Both the position numbers and the translations under genes were made by a program. The notes below the pieces were generated by a model. That model was not told where the DNA came from and ran no database searches. It worked only from the letters and a program-made list of their open reading frames with translations. Positions 20,000 through 30,558 of a stretch of 64,000 bases of DNA are shown here, piece after piece; position 1 is the first letter of the stretch; each line of letters begins with the position of its first letter. The DNA is from Cotesia glomerata. Its lineage: Eukaryota; Arthropoda; Insecta; Hymenoptera; Braconidae. Where the stretch lies: the NCBI RefSeq assembly GCF_020080835.1, contig NC_058159.1:13331101-13395100 (forward strand), read 5' to 3'.

Positions 20000-22803
20000 G
20001 AAGATATTGCAGCTCAACCTCAATCATTGTGAGGCTGCGCATGACTTGCTCATACAAACTGTGCGCGAATTAAAGGCAGACGTCGCACTTATAAGTGAGC
20101 CTTATAGACACCTGAGTAACCAACCCTGGGAATCCGACAGCACTAACAAAGCCGTCATCTGGTCCTGCGGTAAATGCCCTTTTCAGAGAACAGTCAACAA
20201 TAAAGAAGCCGGCTTTGTAGCAGCATGGGTAGATGGCCTCCGCTTCTACAGTTGCTATGCAACACCTAGTCTCTCTAATGAACAGTTTGAAGACTTCCTT
20301 GATCGGCTAACTAAGGACGCAAGAAAACACTTTCCCGTGGCTATAGCTGGTGACTTAATATCTGGTGACTTATAATTCCAGGGCAGCAGACTGGCACAGC
20401 AAGTCCACTAATACACGTGGAAAAGCACTTCTCGAGGCAATGGCCACACTGGACGTGATCCTTCTTAACACCGGTGACACGCCAACGTATACTAAGGGAG
20501 CGGCAAACTCAATTGTCGACCTCACATTTGTCAGCAGTTGCTTAGCTCGAAAAGGTTTTTCTTGGAAAGTCTTGAACATCTACACAGCCAGCGACCATAG
20601 CGCGATACTATGGGAAATATCAACTAGCCAGAATCTAACAAGAGTCAACAGGAGCGCTAGCGCAGTTGGGTGTCAAGTTAAATCTCTCGACCTCACTGCT
20701 TTGGTAGTAGCCCTAGAGTGCGATCCGATCATCGTAGAAACTGCTGAAGAGAAGACCAAGGACCTAATGAGAAGAGTCACCCAGGCCTGTGACGCCAGTA
20801 TGTCCCAGAAACGTAGCATGAATTCAAGACCTTCGGTGCACTGGTGGAACGATCACATTAGCATTCTACATTCAGAGTGTCTTAAAAAAAGAAGATAGTC
20901 TCAGCGTGGCTACAGACGACCTAACTCCGCAGAGCTGTTGGCAGAGTATAAAAAGGCCCGTCGAGAATTGAACAGAGTCATCAAAGAAACCAAAAGACGC
21001 TGCTGGGAGGAACTGGTCGCAGAATTAGAGAAAGATCCATGGGGCAGACCGTATAAGGTAGTTATGACCCACCTGAAATGCCATTACCTACGTGTCCACA
21101 GCTCCTAAAGAAGATTGTTACTGCGCTGTTTCCCCAACAGCCGGTATTTACTTACAAGTTGGAGCAGCTCAACCCTGAAGACATCCCAACTATCACGTTG
21201 GATGAGTTGATAAAGGCAGACAATCGGGTAGGGAATAATAAAGCGCCGGGATTGGACGGAATCCCTAATATTGCCCTGAAATCAATCCTTAGGGCAGCAC
21301 CGACATCATTTCTGGATGTTTACGATACATGCCTGAAGGAAGGGACTTCTCCCCAGAAGTGGAAACAGCAACGGCTAGTACTACTTCCGAAAAGGAAAAA
21401 GCCGCCGGAAGAACCGTCATCCTACCGACCACTCTGCATGTTAGATACGGCCGGCAAGATATTCGAGCGCATAATTCATTAGAGAATAGAGGCTGTAGTC
21501 GATCTACTCCTGGCAGAGAACCAGTTTGGTTTCCGAAAAAGACGGTCAACTCTGGATGCGATCAAATTGGTTGTTGATATAGCCAAGGATGCAATCGCCG
21601 GAACGAGATGGAAGGGTGGAAAGAAGAAATACTGCTTGGTGGCTGCTTTGGACATCAAGAATGTCTTCAACTCCGCTATCTGGGACTGCGTCATGCGGGC
21701 TCTAGAAGAAAAAAAACGTACCGGGATACCTTCGCAGAATGGTAGCAAGCTACTTCACGAATAGGGTCCTGAAATATGACACGAAGAACGGTACAGAAAT
21801 GTACGAAACCACCGGAGGAGTGCCACAGGGATCAGTCTTAGGTCCTCTGCTATGGAACATCATGTATGATGGCCTCCTGAGAATAGCATTGCGTACGGGA
21901 GTCAAACTTGTAGCATATGCGGATGACGTAGCTGTCATGATCGTCGCAAAGCACCTCGAAGAGATAGAAATGGCATTTGATATTACATTCAGACGAGTCA
22001 ATTTGTGGATAGACATGGTGAACTTGCAACTAGCCAAGCATAAAACCGAGGCAGTGCTCATCACCAGTAGAAAAACGGTAGAAACTATCAAGTTGAGAGT
22101 CGGAGAACAAGAAATCACATCAAAACCATTTATCCGTTATCTGGGAGTGATGCTAAATGCCCGACTCAATTTCAAGCAGCAGGTGGAACACGTCAGTGCC
22201 AAAGCGTCAGTAGTGAGGGCTAGTCTCGCACGGCTGATGCCTAACATCGAAGGCCCAATGCAGAGCAGGAGGCTACTATTGTCATCAGTAGTCACATCAG
22301 TGCTCACTTACGGAATATCAATTTGGGCTTATGCACTGGAAACTCAAGAATCATGGAGAAAAGCTGGACCAGTATATCGACTGAGTGCCCTACGAATAGC
22401 TAGTGCCTTCCGCACAATATCAGAAGAAGCAGTGTGCGTCATTGCCGGAACACTACCTCTTAAAGTTCTAGCAGAGGAAATACGGGCCCTTTACCAACGA
22501 AAAAAGTCAACCGCACTGAGCCCTGAAGAACTTAGAATTGAAAAACGGCAGAACAGCATAGGCCGATGGCAACTACAATGAGATGCTGCCCAGGAGTTGA
22601 TGAAGAAGCGGAACACGTCTTCTTTGTATGTTCTCGTTTCGAACCATAACGTGAAGAGTTGGAGAGGATCCTGAACCAGAGAATGCAACCAGATTCACTA
22701 GTGAAAGCAATATTGTCGTCAGAAGCTGCCTGGAACGCTACCAACACGTTTGCAACAGAAGGCCTCAAAGACTTGCGTTCCACCGAAAGAAGAAGAGCAA
22801 ATA
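19998..22803 (+). pseudogene. LINE ORF2 (endonuclease plus reverse transcriptase), copy C, broken
   Basis: Starts ATGAAGATATTGCAGCTCAA. Endonuclease: LQLNLNHCEAAHDLL, LISEPYRHL, AIAGDLISGDL (degenerate at the AGDFN site), IVDLTFVSS and ASDHSAILWEI (the usual SDH). Reverse transcriptase: NNKAPGLDGIPNIAL, VPQGSVLGPLLWN, catalytic YADD (about 21917). Frames change at about 20370, 20898, 21080, 21480 and 21745. A stretch of roughly 200 bases between WQLQ and the CPG...EAEHVFF tail (about 22575) is missing compared with copies A and D. Confidence 0.88.
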
Positions 22804-22836
22804 CCAGAAGCCAAAAGGAAGGAAGTTAACACCTTA

Positions 22837-25800
22837 TAGTAGAGGAGACCGTGGGAGATCGACCTTCACCGATCTGATAACCAGATGAGACATATTTTTT
22901 ATCGAATATAATTTATAAACAAATATGCCTATAATTACTTGCCTATCTGAAAGTGCTCATGGCTATTTTTAATTAAATTAACTTTAATCGATTTTTTTTC
23001 ATCACTTTCATTCTTTTGATAACCAAATGAATTTTATTTCACTGTTAGTTTTTAACACACAGAATATGCCTCAGTAGGCTTGCCTACTCATTTTTGTGTA
23101 TAGCTACCTGGCAAGCCAATGTGAACAGGTAAGAAAATATAGGTGACTCCATCGTTCTGCTAACTTATCGAAAGTTATATCAAATTTTAGATTATTTTAT
23201 TACAAAATCAGTCATATAGACTTGCCTGCAAAAAATTATACTTAAAGCACTATTGCCTAGCTAAAAACTTTTAGAGTTTTAGCCATCTGATAGGTGCGAG
23301 AGAGAAAGTAGAGCGTCCGAAGTCTATGTGGTAGAACAGGACACAACATAGTAGCTGCAAGCTACCTGACCGTTGAATGTATCCGAGTGCGCATGCTCGT
23401 GTAGATGTGAGTGACAGAGACAGCATTTATTTACACTTGTCATTAATTTTGAACTCCAATTTATTATAACTAATTTCGATTACAATTTTTATATTATTTC
23501 ACACTATACGTACTTACAGCTATGCAAAACTCAAAAATAAATAAGTTAATATATTAATATTTTATTATATTAATATATTAATAAATAAATAAAAAAAAAC
23601 TAATTCAACAAAACTTTTTATCATTTTAAAGCTAAATTGTAAAATTAAAAAATTATAAAAAAATCTATATTTTTTATTAAAGATTAAATAGAGAATAATT
23701 TATTTATTATTTTAAATGAAATAAATGCCGTAAAGCGGGAAAGAATAACTGTTACTTTTAAAATATTAGTATAAAAAATAAAAAAAATTAATCTATATAG
23801 AAAAAAAAATTTAATACATTTATGTTGTTAGAACATGTACCTGAAGATCCGATCGTTTTTTTATGAACGAAAATAAAAAAAAAATTTTTTTTGCTTTTGA
23901 AACCGAAAATAATTTTTCGGCTCCAAAAAAATACAAATAGCCCTAAAAGTGGTATATTGACCCCTCTAAAAAGCAAAACTACCCTCACAGCCACCCCGAA
24001 GACTTCAGAATTTTTTTCAAAACTTCTAAAAAAATCCTTGCGAGGGTCCTTAGAGGCTGCCGATTTTTTAGAGCACTTCTAGTACCCCCCTACATAATAC
24101 AAAAAATCATTAGGCCGCTAACACCTCCGGAACTACCCTTCCAGCCACCCTAAAGACGTATAAATTTTTTTCAAAAATTAAAAAAAAATCCTTTCAAGGG
24201 TCCTTGGAGGCTGCCGATTTTTTAGAGCACTTCTAATACCCCCCTACATAATACAAAAAATCATTAGGCCGCTAACACCTCCGGAACTACCCTTCCAGCC
24301 ACCCTAAAGACTCATAAATTGAAAAAAAATGTAAAAAAAATCCTTTCAAGGGTCCTTGGAGGCTGCCGATTTTTTAGAGTACTCCTAGTATTCCCCCACA
24401 ACATATAAAAAATAATCAGGCCGCTAACACCCCCGGAACTACCCTTCCAGCCACCCTAAAGACTTATGAATTTTTTTCAAAAATTAAAAAAAAATCCTTT
24501 CAAGGGTCCTTGGAGGCTGCCGCTTTTTTAGAGTACCCCTAGTACCCCCCCACATAATACAAAAAATTATCAGGCCGCTAACACCCCTGGAACTACCCCT
24601 CCAGCCACCCTGAAGACTAAGGAATTTTTTTCAAAAATTCGAAAAAAATCTTTTCAAGGGTCCTTGGAGGCTGCCGATTTTTCAGAGCACTCCTAGTACC
24701 CCCCCCCCACAATATATATAAAATAATCAGGTTGCTAACACCCCCGGAACTCCCCCTCCAGCCACCCTGAAGACTTAGAGGTTTTTTATTAAAATTTCAA
24801 AAAAAATCCTTCGAAGAGTCCTTGGAGGCTACCGATTTTTTAGAGTACTCCTTGTGCCCCCTCTTACAAAATATAAAATCATCAGGCCGCTAACACCCCT
24901 CGGACTACCCTTCCAGCCACCCTAAAGACTCATAAATTGAAAAAATGTAGAAAATCGCTTTTTTCAAAGTTAAGCTTGGAGGCTGCCGATTTTTTAGAGC
25001 ACTCCTAGTACCCCCCCACAATATATAAAAAATAATCAGGCTGCTCTAAAAAATCGGCAGCCTCCAAGGACCCTTGAAAGGATTTTTTCTACATTTTTTT
25101 TCAATTCATAAGTCTTTAGGGTGGCTGGAAGGGTAGTTCTGGGGGTGTTAGCGGCCTGATTATTTTTTATATATTGTGGGGGGATACTAGGAGTACTCTA
25201 AAAAATCGGCAGCCTCCAAGGACCCTTAAATGGATTTTTTTTCAATTTATGGGTCTTTAGGATGGCTGAAAGGATAGTTCCGGAGGTGTTAGCGGCCTAA
25301 TGATTTTTTGTATTATGTAGGGGGGTACTAGAAGTGCTCTAAAAAATCGGCAGCCTCCAAGGACCCTTGCAAGGATTTTTTAGAAGTTTTGAAAAAAATT
25401 CTGAAGTCTTCGGGGTGGCTGTGAGGGTAGTTTTGCTTTTTAGAGGGGTCAATATATCATTTTTAGGGCTATTTGTATTTTTTTAGAGCCGAAAAACTAT
25501 TTTCAGTTTCAAAAGCAAAAAAAATTTTTTTTTTATTTTCGTTCATAAAAAAACGATCGGATCTTCAGGTACATGTTAGAACCATTTATTACAAAGTATA
25601 AAAGATACATAAAAAAATGAAATTCAAATATTTATTTAGCACGTGTTGTCACTAATAAATGATTTTCGACTATACACGAACATGCGTACTCGGATACATT
25701 CAACGGTCAGGTAGCTTGCAGCTGCTATGTTGTGTCCTGTTCTATCACATAGACTTCGGACGCTCTACTTTCTCTCTCGCACCTATCAGATGGCTAAAAC

Positions 25801-26239
25801 TCTAAAAGTTTTTAGCTAGGCAATAGTGCTTTAAGTATAATTTTTTGCAGGCAAGTCTATATGACTGATTTTGTAATAAAATAATCTAAAATTTGATATA
25901 ACTTTCGATAAGTTAGCAGAACGATGGAGTCACCTATATTTTCTTACCTGTTCACATTGGCTTGCCAGGTAGCTATACACAAAAATGAGTAGGCAAGCCT
26001 ACTGAGGCAAATTCTGTGTGTTAAAAACTAACAGTGAAATAAAATTCATTTGGTTATCAAAAGAATGAAAGTGATGAAAAAAAATCGATTAAAGTTAATT
26101 TAATTAAAAATAGCCATGAGCACTTTCAGATAGGCAAGTAATGATAGGCATATTTGTTTATAAATTATATTCGATAAAAAATATGTCTCATCTGGTTATC
26201 AGATCGGTGAAGGTCGATCTCCCACCGGCTCTTAGACTA
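22837..26239. repeat. 3.4 kb foldback DNA element inserted in LINE copy C
   Basis: The outer arms 22837-23410 and about 25665-26239 are near-identical inverted repeats, beginning TAGTAGAGGAGACC on the left and TAGTCTAAGAGCCGG on the right read inward. The LINE sequence on either side rejoins cleanly with a TTA repeated at both edges (22834-22836 and 26240-26242). A 3-base TTA duplication is the PIF/Harbinger type, but no transposase is present to confirm it. Inner arms (23822-24070 and 25320-25570) also pair. Left-specific sequence (about 23410-23820) includes GTAAAGCGGGAAAGAATAAC, related to the 7.7 kb tRNA-bearing element. No coding capacity. Confidence 0.85.
24030..25440. repeat. Tandem array of about 154-base units that switches orientation
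   Basis: Seven units read forward (near 24030, 24184, 24336, 24490, 24646, 24802 and 24955), each with GGGTCCTTGGAGGCTGCCGA...CCGCTAACACC...CTTCCAGCCACCCT. From about 25040 about three units read in reverse. It forms the core of the foldback element. Units differ by a few per cent. Confidence 0.88.
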
Positions 26240-26472
26240 TTAGCCACCAGAAGGAAGAGCAGTAGCGAGTTCCTCCCCTCACGAAGTAATGCCTGACGGC
26301 GGTTTCCATGAGGTATTAGAGGAAAGAAGAAAAGGGATTTAGGGTTTAGTGAGTAGGGGCGTTAGCGTCGAGTTTTAGTATGACGCTGCGTCGAGTCGTC
26401 ACATATCTAGGCCAAACAGCTATGCCTGTAATCCGCAAAAAGGATTCCACCCCCTAAAAAAAAAAAAAAAAA

Positions 26473-26482
26473 ACACACACAC

Positions 26483-26514
<32 letters not shown>

Positions 26515-27335
26515 GCAGACACACACAGGCATACAGACACCATCGCAGAAATAGTCAGGGAAGCTTCCTAGGACCTCAATACGTCGAGATCTGATGAAAA
26601 CTCGATTTTCGAGAAACGAGGTAAAACCAATAACTTCCCGATTTTTGAAAATTTTCAATTTTTTTAGTGGGAAGTTAAAAATTAGGAAAACAGTTGACCC
26701 TGAAGGCCATTCCTGCAACTTCTCGCTAATTCCATACCTAGGCGCTTAGAATTGCACTTAGGACGTTTTTGAGCTCTTTGAGTTCAAAAATACGATTTAT
26801 GTGTTATTTTAAGCTCTCTGAGCTCAAAGAAATAGCTTTTCTCTTCGAGCTCAAAACTGATAGAAGTTTAATAGAACACTATTGATTTGAATACCGCAAT
26901 AACTTATAAATGAATCAACCGATTTTCGCGTGGTTGGTGGCATTCACGAAGTTTTTTAAGTCTCATAGAGAATTTCGAAATTTAAATTGATCGAACTAGA
27001 AATTTCTAAGTAATTCCGGAAAGACACTTTTTTCGGTTTTCTTTCTTTTACGATATCTCTTGAACGAATGAACCGATTTTGACCGAATTAGCGGTGATCG
27101 ACGTGGTTTTTCAAGGTTGAGAGCCGAGTAGTTTTTTGAGTTGATCGATATAGCTGTTTAAAAGTAATTTCAAAAAGACCACATTTAAAAAAAAAATTTT
27201 TCTCAGTTTTTTCGAGATATCTCAAAATCTATCTGTCTGAATCGGTTCAAATTTACAGGAAATGTAAGTTTGAGAGAACTCTTTGGAAAGTCGTTTGATA
27301 GGTTTTAATCAGTTGAGTTGTTCAATAGTTATAAG
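26473..27335 (+). repeat. Pad repeat 4 (occupied by LINE copy C) and attached palindromic-unit sequence
   Basis: (AC)n at about 26473-26530, then AATAGTCAGGGAAGCTTCCT, the core GTCGAGATCTGATGAAAACT and GGGAAGTTAAAAATTAGG, followed by the GTTGACCCTGAAGGCC unit from about 26693 with GAGCTC palindromes and GATCGACG blocks. No gene. Confidence 0.8.
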
Positions 27336-27745
27336 CGGATCACATACTCTCACGTACACATATACTCACACATACATACAGACATAGTGACAGCATTGCG
27401 GGGATAGTCAGGGAAGCTTCCTGTGACCTTAAAACGTCGAGATCTCATGAAAACTCGATTTTTGCAAAACGGGGCTAAAACAATAACTTTCCGATTTTTG
27501 AAAATCTTCTATTTTCTTAACGGGAAGTTAAAAAAATCAGTGAACTTTTTAGAAATTGATTTTTTATCATTAGGTTTTCTGGATTCACAAAATTTGGAAT
27601 CGAGTGATACCTATATTGCCGAATCGATTTTTTAAAAGTTAATTAAGTCAAAAAAAAAATTAGGAAAACGGTTGACCCTCAAGGCCATCCCTGCAACTTC
27701 CCGCTAACTCCATACCTAAGCGCTCAAAATTGAACTTATTACGTT
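27336..27745 (+). repeat. Pad repeat 5, unoccupied
   Basis: A short impure ACAC/ACAT/ACAG tract (27350-27390), then GGGGATAGTCAGGGAAGCTT, the core, GGGAAGTTAAAAAAATCAGT, and a further GTTGACCCTCAAGGCC unit start at about 27670. No LINE insertion. The reading frame across it is repeat sequence. Confidence 0.75.
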
Positions 27746-27959
27746 TTTCCCTATTGAAAACATCCAATAGATTCCAATAAAAAAAAATCATATCGGAATC
27801 TATTGTGCTTTTGTCGAAGTAATTTATAGCTATAGCCATAATTTATAGCTAAATTTGTCATTAAAGACAAATTTGGGAACTGGGGAAATAAAGGATAAAG
27901 GGGGGAGGAGGGACCTTACTCAGTAGGAATTTTTCGGTAACCGAAAAAATAATTCAGAC
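27746..27959. other. Short spacer with small hairpins
   Basis: Contains AATAGATTCCAATAAA answered by ATCGGAATCTATTG (27772-27815) and ATTTATAGCTA repeats at about 27825-27850. No gene seen. Confidence 0.4.
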
Positions 27960-28031
27960 AGCCCAGACCGGGACTCGAACCCGGATCATTTGGTTACGCG
28001 CCAAAGGCTCTACCAGTTAAGCTATCCGAGA
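27960..28031 (-). tRNA. tRNA-like sequence 4, probable pseudogene
   Basis: 72 bases on the minus strand: A-box TAGCTTAACTGG, anticodon stem TTTGG/CCAAA (five pairs) around loop CGCGTAA, T-stem CCGGG/CCCGG with TTCGAGT loop. Position 33 is G rather than T and the acceptor has a T-C mismatch at 1-72. The good T-arm and anticodon stem make it the most tRNA-like of the set. The relative at 43575 is more decayed. Confidence 0.5.
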
Positions 28032-28224
28032 CATTGTCCGTAACTACCATTCCGTCACCTAATTCGTTTTACATACCAATACCGATTACAGTGTGGAATA
28101 ATCCAATGGGAATGGAAAAGTCCTATTGGAGTGTATACGTACGATGGTTTCTGATGTGAATATCCAGTTATGCCAATTGGCAAAGTTTTTTTATGTCTAT
28201 AAATGGGACTACCCAGATAAAGTC

Positions 28225-28985
28225 TATTGTGTTTTTTACAAATTTCAAGAGGATGATCCTTTTAGAATTTATGATTTACACATCTAGTCTTTATCAGGAT
28301 TCCCACAATCAAATTACAATTTTTTCTATCGGAACCTATTTGTCAACATTTATTGAATATGACAAGAAGTGTGTTTGGATTTCCAGATTGGGCGGAGCTT
28401 GTAATCTAATGAATTTAATAAGGCGATTCTTTTAAAGTTTATAATTCATATGTCTGGCTTTTATCAGGATTTAGACAATATTTTGTATCAGTAGCTATTT
28501 GTAAACACTTATTAAATGTGATAAAAAGTGTGTTTGGATTTCCAGATTGGGCGTAGCTTGTGATCTAATGAATTTAATGAGACGATCCTTTTAAAGTTTA
28601 CAATTTATATGCTTGGCTTTTATCAGGATTTCGACAATTTTTTCGATCGGTAGCTATCTGTAAACACTTATTGAATGTGATAAAATGTGTGTTTGGATTT
28701 CCAGATTGGGCATAGCTTGTAATCTAATGATTTTAATAAGGCGATTCTTTTAAAGTTTATAATTTATATGTCTGGATTTTATTAGGATTTCGACAATTTT
28801 TTGTATCGGTAGCTATTTGTGAACACTTATTAAATCTGAAAAGAATTGTGTTTAGATTTCCAGATTGGGCATAGCTTGTAATCTAATGAATTTAATAAGA
28901 CGATCCATTCAAAGTTTAGAATTTATATGCTTGGCTTTTATCAAGATTGCGAAAATTAAACGATTTTGTGGCAAGTTATACAAAA
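28225..28985 (+). repeat. Satellite-like tandem array, about 160-base unit
   Basis: The block TTTCCAGATTGGGC...AGCTTGTAATCTAATGA recurs at about 28380, 28540, 28700 and 28860, with TTTTATCAGGATTT...ACAATTTT between. About four and a half units. Reading frames in it are non-protein-like. Confidence 0.88.
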
Positions 28986-29013
28986 ATTGCTCTAGATTAC
29001 TCAGACGTCTCTA

Positions 29014-29138
29014 CCCTGATAAAAAAAAAGTATTGACACAAAGAAAAAAATATTGAAAAGTATTGGTCTTCTAGTCAATCCAATACTTTTCAATATACTT
29101 TTTCCTTTGTTTCAATACTTTTTTTTTATTCAGGGTAA
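29014..29138. repeat. Small palindromic MITE with TA flanks
   Basis: CCCTGATAAAAAAAAAGTAT at the left is answered by ATACTTTTTTTTTATTCAGGG at the right, with TA just outside each end. This is the layout of a Tc1/mariner-type MITE. Confidence 0.7.
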
Positions 29139-29548
29139 GCCTATAATACTGACTTAAATATTCGCTATATACACCGAGTAAATACCTTTATCAATACATA
29201 CATATTTACATTATAATGTGATGGACAAGAAAAAAAAATTACTATCAAAATTTTACACGACTCATGATGCGAAGCATCCACGTATTCGAAAGATAATTTA
29301 ACGGAGATTAATTCTGTCACTGGTAAAAATCATTTTAAGATAATAGAATCAGAAAAAAATATCAAAATAGTTAAAGGAAAATTCCTGTCAATCAAGACAA
29401 TTTTTCGTTTCAAACACGATAACTTACGTAAAAATTCACAAATTCAATCAGTTTTTTTTTTTATTAGTTTGGCATTTACTTTGTGGAGATTACCAGTAAA
29501 GATTGTCTTCTTATTCAGTGTTGCGGTTTAATGTTATTAATGAAAAAC
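29139..29548. other. AT-rich spacer downstream of a minus-strand gene end
   Basis: I see no reading frame or repeat of note. On the minus strand it follows the poly-A signal of the gene at 29738-30271. Confidence 0.4.
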
Positions 29549-29554
29549 TTTATT
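29549..29554 (-). terminator. Poly-A signal AATAAA
   Basis: AATAAA on the minus strand, about 185 bases past the first stop of the spliced gene at 29738-30271 and about 85 bases past the second (readthrough) stop. Its placement supports this being a real gene 3' end. Confidence 0.45.
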
Positions 29555-29737
29555 CAACTTATTTAAGACTTAACATCTATTACAAAATAGAATAAAAAAA
29601 TAACTACATTTAGTATTTTTTGATTATCATTTTTCTTATTCCATGGAATCGTCGCTAGAAATCGTACCAGATTTTGATTCCTCATCAGATGGTCCTGAGG
29701 AACCTTCTGAAGAGCTCGAGTCTCCTACCGACGATTT

Positions 29738-30271
29738 TTACGAGCTGGTTGATTGATTATCGAGGGTATTGTTTGTTGTATTGAGTTCAGGAGTCATGTC
29801 CCCCGAAGCAGCAGCAAGTACATCATTTTTGTCTTTAGAAACATTTTTTTGGCTAGCTTCACTTTCTACAACAAATACATTAAAAAAAAAATTATGTAAA
29901 ATGTACCCGAAAATTTTTTGAGATCGTTGTCAAAACTGCCCTGTTTAAAAATATTGATTGAAAAGAATTAAAAATGATGAAATTCGAATTTTTTTCAATA
30001 ATTTCAATTCTTTTGTTTCTATATATAGATATACAGTTTGCATGGAGCGACCGCTTCTCAATTCTTTTCAATCAGTATTTTTAATTAGGGTATAATAAAA
30101 TGTGTCTTAATAAAATTTTTTAAATACTTTTAGGATTTTTGTTTGCTTGTCTTGGTGGCCGGAGAAGGTCGGATATTTTCTGTCGAATATACTCCTCATA
30201 TGAGTTGACTTCCTCCATCAGGGCTTGTCCAGTCATGTTTCTTTCACTTTTTAAATAATATTCGAAAATAT
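29738..30271 (-). CDS. 3' end of an unidentified spliced gene (two exons)
   Basis: Exon A (30271-30128) starts after a good acceptor (TTTTTGTTTAG) and encodes DIFEYYLKSERN...EEYIRQKISDLLRP...NKNPK before GTATTT. Exon B (29865-29738) starts after AATGTATTTGTTGTAG and encodes SEASQKNVSKDK...LNTTNNTLDNQSTSS and a TAA. Exon A ends one base into a codon and exon B supplies the other two, so the frame joins. Exon A also begins in that phase, so earlier exons are expected, towards or beyond LINE copy D. Past the TAA the same frame continues for 33 codons of Ser/Asp/Glu-rich, protein-like sequence to a second stop at 29636-29638, so the TAA may be a recent truncation. I do not recognise the protein; it looks like a hydrophilic nuclear-type tail. 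Confidence 0.55.
29939..30090. repeat. Palindromic MITE inside the intron
   Basis: CCCTGTTTAAAAATATTGAT at the left is answered by ATCAGTATTTTTAATTAGGG at the right (about 30073-30090), followed by TA. It is related to the MITE at 29014 by its CCCTG...AGGG ends. It lies within the intron between exons B and A of the minus-strand gene. Confidence 0.65.
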
Positions 30272-30330
30272 CTAAACAAAAATTTGAAACTTTTAATTTT
30301 AATAATGACAAAACGAATCAAATTTATTTT

Positions 30331-30484
30331 TATAACTTCCTGCTAAGAAAAATTGAAAATTTTTTTAAATTCGGGAAGTTATTGGTTTTACCCGGTTTTG
30401 CGAAAATCGAGTATTCATCAGATCTCAACGTTTTGAGGTCCTAGGAAGCTGTTCTGACTATTCCCGCGATGGTGTCCGTGCGGC

Positions 30485-30558
<74 letters not shown>
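30331..30558 (-). repeat. Pad repeat 6 with (TG)n, occupied by LINE copy D
   Basis: AACTTCCTGCTAAGAAAAAT, the inverted core TATTCATCAGATCTCAACG, CTGACTATTCCCGCGATGG, then about 34 TG units (30488-30558) that run straight into the poly-T (tail) of LINE copy D. Confidence 0.88.

Larger units (their letters stand above)
17959..26472 (+). mobile_element. R1-clade Waldo/Mino-type LINE, copy C, near full length, split by a foldback element
   Basis: Starts at CTGCGGCAGAGGAG with a 5' UTR of about 530 bases, then ORF1, ORF2 and the 3' UTR. The 3' UTR is interrupted at 22836 and resumes at 26243 after a 3.4 kb foldback insertion. The poly-A tail at 26456-26472 is followed by (AC)n and pad repeat 4. 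Without the insertion the element is about 5.1 kb. Both ORFs are heavily damaged. Confidence 0.88.

Noticed and set aside
24030..25440. Regularly spaced repeats considered as a CRISPR array
   Set aside because: Units are about 154 bases without unique spacers, inside a eukaryotic foldback element.
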